From Actinomycetota bacterium (GTDB taxonomy: Bacteria; Actinomycetota; Acidimicrobiia; Acidimicrobiales; AC-25), in the NCBI GenBank assembly GCA_005888395.1, contig VAXF01000095.1, forward strand, positions 1 through 10,959: a stretch of DNA of 10,959 bases, given 5' to 3'. The translations under genes were made by a program, and so were the position numbers. Of the stretch, positions 6,291 through 10,959 are shown in pieces; within the stretch, counting starts at the first letter, position 1; each line of letters starts with the position of its first letter. The notes beneath the pieces are model-generated. The model saw only the letters and a list, made by a program, of their open reading frames with translations, was not told the origin of the DNA and ran no database searches.

Positions 6291-6314
6291 GAGGTGACGG
6301 TACCGTGCGGGGCC
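6291..6314. promoter_or_regulatory. Palindromic bidirectional leaderless promoter
   Basis: The 24 bp between two divergent GTG starts contain the perfect 10-bp palindrome ACGGTACCGT (6297-6306). Read on either strand it supplies the same -10 box TACCGT (TANNNT), the two boxes sharing the central TA. They end 8 nt before the plus start (6315) and 6 nt before the minus start (6290). Neither gene has a well-placed Shine-Dalgarno. The architecture repeats that at 1651-1676. Inference from sequence. Confidence 0.5.
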
Positions 6315-7097
6315 GTGGCCTTCGAGGCATTGCTCTACGAGGTGGGCGACGGCGTGGCCCGGGTCACGATCAACCGGCCCGAGCGCCGCAATGCGATGTC
6401 GTGGGCGGTGCTCACCGAGTTGCGGGCGGCCATGGCCGAGGCCCGTGCCGACCGCGACGTGCGGGTGGTGGTGCTCACCGGCGCCGGCGACAAGGCCTTC
6501 TGCGCGGGCGCCGACCTCACGGGAATGGCGTCCGACTCGTCGTTCGCCGAGGTGCACGACGCGCGTGGCGAGCTGGCGCGCCTGTTCGCCGACCTGTGGG
6601 AGCTCGGGAAGCCGACGATCGCCCGCGTCCGCGGGTACGCGCTGGCCGGCGGGTTCGGCCTCGCGCTCGCGTGCGATCTCGTGGTCGCCGCCGACGACGC
6701 GCAGTTCGGCACGCCGGAGGTGAACGTCGGCCTGTGGCCATACATGATCACCGTGCCGCTGGTGAGGTCGATGCCGCCGAAGAAGGCGCTCGAGCTGATG
6801 CTCACCGGGCGCCGGGTCGACGCCGCCGAGGCCGAGCGCATCGGCTTCGTCACCCGGGTCGTGCCGGTGGCCGAGCTCGATGCGGCCGTCGACGAGCTGG
6901 CGCGCGATCTCGCGTCGAAGTCGCCGGCGATCGTGAAGCTCGGACGCGACTCCTTCTACGAGGTGTGGGACCTCGCAGCCCGTGACGCGCTGGCACATCT
7001 CCACCCGATGCTCACGATCACGACCATGACCGAGGACGCCAGGGAGGGCATCGCTGCCTTCGCCGAGAAGCGGGCGCCCGAGTGGAAGGGACGCTGA
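6315..7097 (+). CDS. Enoyl-CoA hydratase/isomerase (crotonase) family protein retaining one of two catalytic glutamates
   Basis: This 260-residue crotonase-fold protein is of normal length. The family hydrates enoyl-CoA or carries out related reactions through an oxyanion hole that stabilises a CoA-thioester enolate. Visible are RPERRNAM (21-28), the first oxyanion-hole segment CAGADL (63-68) and the second, AGGFGLALACDLVVA (111-125). Against rat mitochondrial hydratase, the glutamate of the 'GGCEL' motif (Glu144) is replaced by Gly115, whereas the second (Glu164) is kept as Glu135 in FGTPEVNVG. The start is GTG 6315, which gives VAFEALLYEV, a normal family start; GTG 6294 would leave only 3 bp to the divergent gene and is less likely. 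It ends 7 bp before the carboxyltransferase, so the two are probably one transcript and may share an acyl-CoA pathway. True hydratase, isomerase or decarboxylase activity cannot be distinguished. Confidence 0.88.
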   Translation: MAFEALLYEVGDGVARVTINRPERRNAMSWAVLTELRAAMAEARADRDVRVVVLTGAGDKAFCAGADLTGMASDSSFAEVHDARGELARLFADLWELGKPTIARVRGYALAGGFGLALACDLVVAADDAQFGTPEVNVGLWPYMITVPLVRSMPPKKALELMLTGRRVDAAEAERIGFVTRVVPVAELDAAVDELARDLASKSPAIVKLGRDSFYEVWDLAARDALAHLHPMLTITTMTEDAREGIAAFAEKRAPEWKGR

Positions 7098-7104
7098 CGC
7101 GCCG

Positions 7105-8688
7105 ATGACGGATCATCCCGAGCTGCACGACTGGAAGCCACTCGTCGAGGAGCTCCAGTCGCGGCGCGACCAGGCCCTCGGCATGGGTGGCCCCGATCGC
7201 ATCGAACGGCAGCGATCGCTCGGGAAGATGACCGTGCGCGAGCGCCTCCGCCTGTTGCTCGACCGCGGGTCGTTCGTCGAGTACGGCCTGCTCGCCGACC
7301 ACATGGACCCCGGGCTGGCCACGGCCGGCTACGAGCACCTCGCCGCCGACGGCATGGTCGCCGGCATCGGCGAGATCGAGGGCCGGCGGGTGGCGGTGTG
7401 CGCATACGACTTCACCGTGATGGCAGGCTCGATGGGCGCGGTCGGCGAGCGCAAGACGGCGCGGATGCGAGAGATGGCGCTGCGCTGGCGGATCCCGATC
7501 GTCTGGCTGCTCGACTCGGCCGGGGCCCGCATCCAGCAGTCGGCCGGCTCGACGTTCGCCGGCGCCGGCGCGCTGTTCCGCGAGCAGGTCACGTTGAGCG
7601 GCGTCGTGCCACAGGTGGCGGCGATGGTCGGCCACTGCGCGGCCGGCACGGCCTACATCCCGGCGCTCGCCGATTTCGTCCCCATGGTGAAGGGCATCTC
7701 GTCGATGGCGCTCGGCGGCCGGCACCTGGTGAAGGCGGCGACGGGGGAGGACGTCAGCGAGGAAGAGATGGGCGGGTCGGCCGTGCACACCAAGGTGAGC
7801 GGCGTCGCCGACCTCGAGGTGGCGAGCGACGAGGAGTGCCTCGCCATCGTGCGCACGTACCTCTCGTACTTCCCGTCCAACAACCGCGAGGCGCCGCCTG
7901 TACACGAGACCGACGACCCCGTCGACCGGCGTTGCGAGGAGCTGTACGACATCGTGCCGACCGCGCCACGGCGGGCCTACGACGTGCGCAAGGTCATCGA
8001 CGTGGTCGTCGACAACGGCGAGTTCTTCCCGATGAAGCCGGACTGGGCGAAGAACATCGTCACCGGCCTGGCACGTGTAGGGGGACATCCAGTCGGCATC
8101 CTGGCCAGTCAGCCGATGGTGCTCGGCGGCGCGCTCGACGTGAACTCGGCCGACAAGGCGGCGCGGTTCGTGTGGCTGTGCGACGCGTTCGGCATTCCCC
8201 TCGTGTTCCTTCAGGACGTGCCCGGGTTCATCGTGGGATCCGCGGTCGAGAAGCAGGGAATCATCCGCCACGGCGCCAAGATGCTGTTCGCGGTGTCGGA
8301 GGCGACCGTGCCGAAGATCTGCGTCGTCCTCCGCAAGGCCTACGGCGCCGGCTACTTCGTGATGAACGGCACCGCCTACGAGGCGGATTACATCGTGGCC
8401 TGGCCCACCGCCGAGATCTCCGTGATGGGCCCCGACGGCGCCGTCAACATCATCTACCGCAAGCAGCTCGAGGCCGTGCCCGAGGGCGACGAGCGCACGC
8501 AGCGGCGTCTCGAGCTGGCCGAGGAGATCCGTCGCACGATCGACCCCTACATTGCCGCCGGCCACGCCCAGGTCGACGACGTCATCGACCCCGCCGAGAC
8601 CCGCCTCGCCATCTGGCGCGGCCTCCAGGTCTCACGGAGCAAGATCGTCGACCGCCCGTGGCGCAAGCACGGCGTGTTGCCCGTCTAG
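7105..8688 (+). CDS. Acyl-CoA carboxylase carboxyltransferase (beta) subunit
   Basis: This 527-residue protein is the carboxyltransferase half of a biotin-dependent acyl-CoA carboxylase (propionyl-, methylcrotonyl- or acetyl-CoA type). It moves CO2 from carboxybiotin to an acyl-CoA. Both crotonase-like halves are present. The N half has GKMTVRERL (40-48), the acyl-CoA loop DSAGARIQQSAG (137-148) and GHCAAGTAY. The C half has DVPGF (371-375), AYGAGYFVMNG (412-422) and WPTAEISVMG (433-442). The position that controls substrate in Streptomyces enzymes (Asp422 in PccB, Ile420 in AccB) is Phe418 here, and GAGY replaces the GGAY of propionyl-CoA carboxylases. ATG 7105 follows a GGAAGGG site rather distantly (14 nt), so translational coupling to the hydratase is likely. 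Biotin carboxylase is missing from the window, but a biotin carrier protein is encoded at 10064. The enzyme class is firm; the substrate is open. Confidence 0.92.
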   Translation: MTDHPELHDWKPLVEELQSRRDQALGMGGPDRIERQRSLGKMTVRERLRLLLDRGSFVEYGLLADHMDPGLATAGYEHLAADGMVAGIGEIEGRRVAVCAYDFTVMAGSMGAVGERKTARMREMALRWRIPIVWLLDSAGARIQQSAGSTFAGAGALFREQVTLSGVVPQVAAMVGHCAAGTAYIPALADFVPMVKGISSMALGGRHLVKAATGEDVSEEEMGGSAVHTKVSGVADLEVASDEECLAIVRTYLSYFPSNNREAPPVHETDDPVDRRCEELYDIVPTAPRRAYDVRKVIDVVVDNGEFFPMKPDWAKNIVTGLARVGGHPVGILASQPMVLGGALDVNSADKAARFVWLCDAFGIPLVFLQDVPGFIVGSAVEKQGIIRHGAKMLFAVSEATVPKICVVLRKAYGAGYFVMNGTAYEADYIVAWPTAEISVMGPDGAVNIIYRKQLEAVPEGDERTQRRLELAEEIRRTIDPYIAAGHAQVDDVIDPAETRLAIWRGLQVSRSKIVDRPWRKHGVLPV

Positions 8689-8698
8689 CTCCCCACCC

Positions 8699-8744
8699 TT
8701 CTGGGTCGACATAAGAGTGTCCGAACACTCTCTGGACGACCCAG
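8699..8744 (+). repeat. 46-bp hairpin repeat, copy 1
   Basis: This copy begins 10 bp after the carboxyltransferase stop codon. Outer arms CTGGGTCG (8701-8708) and CGACCCAG (8737-8744) enclose a 5x5 internal loop (ACATA/CTGGA) and inner arms AGAGTGT (8714-8720) and ACACTCT (8725-8731) over a CCGA loop. It matches copy 2 at 43 of 46 positions in the same orientation. It might act as a terminator for the upstream operon, an operator for the following gene, or an element end. No T-tract follows. Confidence 0.9.
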
Positions 8745-8802
8745 TACGCCCTTGCGAGCGTGGCTGAGGGTTCTTGTCAGACCCCATTGGTTGGATGGCG
8801 AG

Positions 8803-9729
8803 ATGATCGGAGACCTGGACGAGGCGGTTGGCCGTCTCGCTGCCGCCCAACATGGCGTCTTCGCCCGCCGCCAGGCGCGCGAGCTGGGAGCAACGGGCGA
8901 AGCGATCGACTGGCGGGTGACCTGCGGGCGCTGGGAGGCGCTTCCCGACGGTGTCCTCCGAATGCCGGGCGCACCAGCCACCGCTCGGCAGGCGGTGATG
9001 GCGGCCACCCTCGCCTACGAAGGAGCCGCGTCCCATTCGGCCGCCGCGGCCCTACTGGGGATCCCCGGCTTCTCGCTCAGGCCGGTCGAGGTGACCGTCC
9101 GGCGCCGGCCGTACCGGGTGGCGCACGTGGCCATCTGGCACCGGAGCCGCGTTCTTTCTGAATCGCACCTCGTCGTCGTCGAGGGCATCACTACCACGTC
9201 CACGGTACGCACCGTCTTCGACCTTGCCGGACGCCTGCATCCCGGTCGCGCCGAGCGAGTCCTCGACACGGTGCTCACGCGCAACCCCGCGCTTGTCAAG
9301 GAGTTCCACTCGATGCTTCCGGAGTTGGCCTGCAAGGGGCGCACCGGCATCGCCGTCATGCGCGAGCTGCTGAAGAGGCGTGGACCCGGCTACATCGCTC
9401 CCGCGAGCGAGCTCGAGGCGAGGGCATTGGCAGCTCTGGAAGCCGCTGGGCTGCCAGAGCCGATCCGCCAGTTCCGTGCCGGCTCCGAGCACGAATGGAT
9501 CGGACAGGTCGACCTCGCGTACCCGGACCACCGCCTTCTCATCGAGCTCGACAGCCGTCTCCACCACTCGTCTCTCGTCGACATGGAGCACGACAAGGAG
9601 CGATACAGCGCGCTCGCGGCCGCCGGGTGGCGGGTCATCCAGGCGACCTGGAACCTGGTCACGCGCCGGCCCGAACGCTTTACCGCGCTCGTGCGAGAGG
9701 CGCTTGACTTGCACCCTGCCTTCGTCTGA
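8803..9729 (+). CDS. AbiEi-type winged-helix plus DUF559 (Vsr-like PD-(D/E)XK fold) protein
   Basis: This 308-residue, two-part protein begins with a winged helix-turn-helix like the N-terminal domain of type IV antitoxin AbiEi (residues about 5-55, with QHGVFARRQARELGATG and GRWEALPDGVLRM). A linking region with STVRTVFDLAG (133-143) follows. The C-terminus is DUF559, related to the very-short-patch-repair endonuclease fold: Glu204/Glu206 in a helix, Asp237 in GQVDLAYPD, Glu248-Leu-Asp250, His254-His255 and the DKERYSALAAAGWRVI helix and strand (264-279). These residues suggest a metal-dependent nuclease site, although activity is unproven for this family. The frame is open from TTG 8752, but ATG 8803 is chosen because the homology starts there; its ribosome site is weak. 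The gene lies between two 46-bp hairpin repeats, 58 bp after copy 1 and 4 bp before copy 2. No AbiEii toxin partner is adjacent. Roles in defence, DNA repair or repeat spread are all possible. Confidence 0.82.
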   Translation: MIGDLDEAVGRLAAAQHGVFARRQARELGATGEAIDWRVTCGRWEALPDGVLRMPGAPATARQAVMAATLAYEGAASHSAAAALLGIPGFSLRPVEVTVRRRPYRVAHVAIWHRSRVLSESHLVVVEGITTTSTVRTVFDLAGRLHPGRAERVLDTVLTRNPALVKEFHSMLPELACKGRTGIAVMRELLKRRGPGYIAPASELEARALAALEAAGLPEPIRQFRAGSEHEWIGQVDLAYPDHRLLIELDSRLHHSSLVDMEHDKERYSALAAAGWRVIQATWNLVTRRPERFTALVREALDLHPAFV

Positions 9730-9733
9730 GGCG

Positions 9734-9779
9734 TTCTGGGTCGACATAAGAGTGTCCGCACACTCTCCAGACGACCCAG
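9734..9779 (+). repeat. 46-bp hairpin repeat, copy 2
   Basis: This copy begins 4 bp after the stop codon of the DUF559 gene and 20 bp before the 3' end of the convergent GlsB-type gene. The outer stem is two base pairs longer than in copy 1 (TTCTGGGTCG with CGACCCAGAA, to 9781). Relative to copy 1 it has CCGC for CCGA in the loop and CCAGA for CTGGA in the internal loop; all stem bases are identical. Its position would suit a bidirectional terminator. Confidence 0.9.
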
Positions 9780-9799
9780 AAGCCGGGGTGGGGGCCCGT

Positions 9800-10060
9800 C
9801 TAGCGACGCGTGCGGTTGCGCTGGAGCAGCCAGACGATGAGGGCGGCGCCGAGGACGGAGAGGATGAAGCCGCCCGGGCGGCCGAAGAGCAGCCGGCCGA
9901 CGACGCCGCCGAGGATCGAGCCACCGATGCCGACGAGGATCGTCTGGCCGATGGTCATGGGGTTGGGGCCGGGAATCGCAAGGCGCCCGAGAGCGCCGAT
10001 TATCAGTCCCGACAGAACGATCACGATGATCAGGCCGAGCACGTCGCTAGTGTCACACAC
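9800..10060 (-). CDS. GlsB/YeaQ/YmgE-family small membrane protein (transglycosylase-associated)
   Basis: This is an 86-residue protein with three hydrophobic helices (about 7-25, 37-58 and 63-79) and a basic tail RNRTRR. Small-residue patterns such as SGLIIGALGRLAIPG (17-31), GQTILVGIGGSILGG (38-52) and GRLLFGRPGG (55-64) are those of the GlsB/YeaQ/YmgE family, stress-induced inner-membrane proteins of unknown mechanism, historically labelled transglycosylase-associated. The upstream GTG at 10060 is taken as the start; GTG 10042 (80 residues, starting VLGLIIV) is a real alternative that would fit the family N-terminus as well and leave 21 bp instead of 3 bp to the divergent biotin carrier gene. 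No Shine-Dalgarno is seen for either. Its 3' end faces hairpin repeat copy 2. It has no evident link to the carboxylase genes. Confidence 0.8.
   Translation of the reverse strand: MCDTSDVLGLIIVIVLSGLIIGALGRLAIPGPNPMTIGQTILVGIGGSILGGVVGRLLFGRPGGFILSVLGAALIVWLLQRNRTRR
10048..10053 (+). promoter_or_regulatory. Candidate -10 box for the biotin carrier/crotonase operon
   Basis: TAGTGT fits TANNNT and ends 10 nt before the ATG at 10064, so the transcript would have only a few leader bases. No Shine-Dalgarno precedes the gene. The box lies inside or just ahead of the divergent GlsB-type gene, depending on which GTG that gene uses. Confidence 0.35.
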
Positions 10061-10063
10061 CGG

Positions 10064-10282
10064 ATGATGGACGTGCTGGCCGAGATCACCGCGAACGTGT
10101 GGCAGGTGCGCGCCGAGGTCGGCCAGATGGTCGCCGAGGGTGACGAGCTCGTGATCCTCGAGTCGATGAAGATGGAGATCCCGGTGCTCGCCCCGGTCTC
10201 CGGCACGGTCGCGGAGCTGCGCGTGGCGCCCGACGACCAGGTGCAGGAAGGCGATGTCATCGCCGTGATCGACGACACGTGA
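10064..10282 (+). CDS. Stand-alone biotin carboxyl carrier protein (biotin/lipoyl attachment domain)
   Basis: This 72-residue protein consists of one biotinyl domain. The attachment motif ESMKM (33-37) is canonical, with Lys36 as the expected biotinylation site. A mirrored beta-hammerhead pattern follows, with PVLAPVSGTV (40-49) and EGDVIAVI (62-69). Size and sequence resemble the mycobacterial single-domain biotin protein TB7.3 (Rv3221c), from memory. Such proteins carry CO2 on biotin from a biotin carboxylase to a carboxyltransferase, and the carboxyltransferase at 7105-8688 is the obvious partner. Actinobacterial acyl-CoA carboxylases usually fuse this domain to the biotin carboxylase, so a free carrier is noteworthy. 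The ATG at 10064 is immediately followed by a second ATG (10067), either of which could be used. The stop codon overlaps the GTG of the next gene by 4 bp, indicating translational coupling. Confidence 0.9.
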   Translation: MMDVLAEITANVWQVRAEVGQMVAEGDELVILESMKMEIPVLAPVSGTVAELRVAPDDQVQEGDVIAVIDDT

Positions 10283-10959
10283 TCCACATCGAGCGACGCG
10301 GCACGGTCGCTCTCGTCACGATCGACCGCCAGGAACGTCGCAATGCCGTCGACGCCGAGGCGCTCGGCGAGCTGCTGGCTGCGGTCGACGGAGCCGCCGA
10401 TGCACGCGTGCTCGTGCTCGTGCTCACGGGCGCGGGTGGCCATTTCTGTGCCGGCGCCGACCTGACCGGCGTCGAGGGGCCAGGGTTCGCACGCGTGCTC
10501 CGGCGGGTGCTCGACGCGCTGGCCGAGGTGCCGTTCGTCACGATGGCCGCGGTCGACGGCGCCGCCCTCGGCGCCGGCATGCAGCTCGCGGCCGCGTGCG
10601 ACCTGCGCGTGTCCACCCCCGACGCCCGCTTCGGCATCCCTGCCGCCAAGCTCGGGCTGATGGTCGATCACTGGACGGTCCAGCGCGTCGCACTGCTCGC
10701 GGGCCACGGCCCGGCGCGGGGGATGCTGCTGGCGGCCGAGACGCTCGACGGCGCCGAGGCCCTGCGCCTCGGGCTGGTCCAGCGTCTCGGGGGACTGGAG
10801 GAGGCGCTGTCGTGGGCCGGCGAGCTGGCGGTGCTGGCGCCGCTCACCATCGCCGGCCACAAGCTGATGCTGCGCCGGCTCGAGCAGTCCGTCGGCGGCG
10901 AACCCGACGTGCGGGCCGCGTTTGGGCGCGCGTGGGCGAGCGAAGACCTGGCGGAGGGC
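10279..10959 (+). CDS. EchA6-like crotonase-fold protein lacking both catalytic glutamates (3' end outside the window)
   Basis: The frame is open from GTG 10279 to the right edge (227 codons, no stop), nearly the full usual 240-260 residues. The crotonase fold is clear: RQERRNAV (17-24), first oxyanion segment CAGADLTG and second segment ALGAGMQLAAACDLRVS. Aligned to rat enoyl-CoA hydratase, Glu144 is replaced by Gln (GMQL) and Glu164 by Ala (GIPAAKLGL), so ordinary hydration is unlikely. The stretch GAGMQLAAACDLRV, the 'DHWTVQR' turn, GHGPARGMLLAAE and the ending AWASEDL closely recall Mycobacterium tuberculosis EchA6, a non-catalytic acyl-CoA binder reported to feed fatty acyl groups towards FAS-II. 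That comparison is from memory. The start overlaps the biotin carrier stop in a GTGA arrangement. An acyl-CoA chaperone role alongside the carboxylase is inferred. Confidence 0.82.
   Translation, partial: MIHIERRGTVALVTIDRQERRNAVDAEALGELLAAVDGAADARVLVLVLTGAGGHFCAGADLTGVEGPGFARVLRRVLDALAEVPFVTMAAVDGAALGAGMQLAAACDLRVSTPDARFGIPAAKLGLMVDHWTVQRVALLAGHGPARGMLLAAETLDGAEALRLGLVQRLGGLEEALSWAGELAVLAPLTIAGHKLMLRRLEQSVGGEPDVRAAFGRAWASEDLAEG

Larger units (their letters stand above)
8699..9779 (+). mobile_element. Putative repeat-bounded cassette carrying an AbiEi-N/DUF559 gene
   Basis: Two near-identical 46-bp hairpin repeats in direct orientation, 1035 bp apart, bracket a single gene and nothing else. 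The cassette separates a carboxyltransferase gene from genes (biotin carrier, crotonase) that look functionally linked to it. The cargo gene uses more A/T at third codon positions than its neighbour: by hand count, about 15 of its first 64 codons against 7 of the first 64 in the carboxyltransferase. No transposase or obvious target-site duplication is seen. The mobile interpretation is inference; two copies of a common intergenic hairpin flanking an ordinary gene would look the same. Confidence 0.35.

Noticed and set aside
6291..7004. Upstream extension of the DUF5317 gene to a 417-residue protein
   Set aside because: The extra 238 residues are antisense to the enoyl-CoA hydratase gene and look like a shadow; the first transmembrane helix and a leaderless-type -10 box mark GTG 6290 as the start.
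8803..9729. Type IV toxin-antitoxin pair (AbiEi/AbiEii)
   Set aside because: Only the AbiEi-like winged-helix part is present, fused to DUF559. No nucleotidyltransferase AbiEii toxin gene is adjacent.
8699..9779. CRISPR array or insertion sequence
   Set aside because: There are only two repeats, 1035 bp apart, with a gene between them. They are direct copies rather than terminal inverted repeats of a transposase unit, and no transposase motifs or target duplications are visible.

Overview
The window looks like a chromosomal segment of a high-GC actinobacterium, probably a deep-branching lineage such as Acidimicrobiia; the exact taxon is an inference. Supporting signs are the very GC-rich third codon positions, many GTG starts, several genes with no Shine-Dalgarno but a TANNNT box just upstream of the start (leaderless style), a BldC-like regulator, a DUF5317 membrane protein, an AbiEi-N/DUF559 protein and an EchA6-like crotonase. 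The order could be read as ordinary housekeeping and lipid metabolism interrupted by one cassette of mobile appearance.

Layout. 2-199: 3' end of cysS. 206-577: a cold-shock protein with its own promoter, structured leader and strong terminator hairpin. 631-2894: a divergent pair, a zinc-type dehydrogenase (-) and an acyl-CoA dehydrogenase (+), whose start codons are only 26 bp apart. 2895-3128: a 234-bp convergent gap with no gene, only weak hairpins. 3129-5352 (-): a family-4 glycosyltransferase followed by a second zinc alcohol dehydrogenase. 5510-6290: a BldC-like regulator (+) convergent with a DUF5317 membrane protein (-). 6315-8688 (+): an enoyl-CoA hydratase-like protein and an acyl-CoA carboxylase carboxyltransferase, adjacent and probably co-transcribed. 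8699-9779: a winged-helix/PD-(D/E)XK (AbiEi-N + DUF559) gene bracketed by two 46-bp hairpin repeats. 9800-10959: a GlsB-type small membrane protein (-), then a free-standing biotin carrier protein and an EchA6-like crotonase that overlaps it by 4 bp and runs off the window.

Working together. The right half reads as a split acyl-CoA carboxylase locus: carboxyltransferase, stand-alone biotin carrier and two crotonase-fold proteins. The biotin carboxylase subunit is not in the window. The dehydrogenases and the acyl-CoA dehydrogenase on the left fit fatty-acid or alcohol/aldehyde catabolism, but no substrate can be assigned.

The most unusual signals are (1) the hairpin-repeat-flanked DUF559 cassette, in which all three differences between the two repeat copies fall in predicted unpaired positions, and (2) two divergent gene pairs separated by only 24 and 26 bp, each with back-to-back -10 boxes sharing a central TA, which suggests symmetric bidirectional leaderless promoters.
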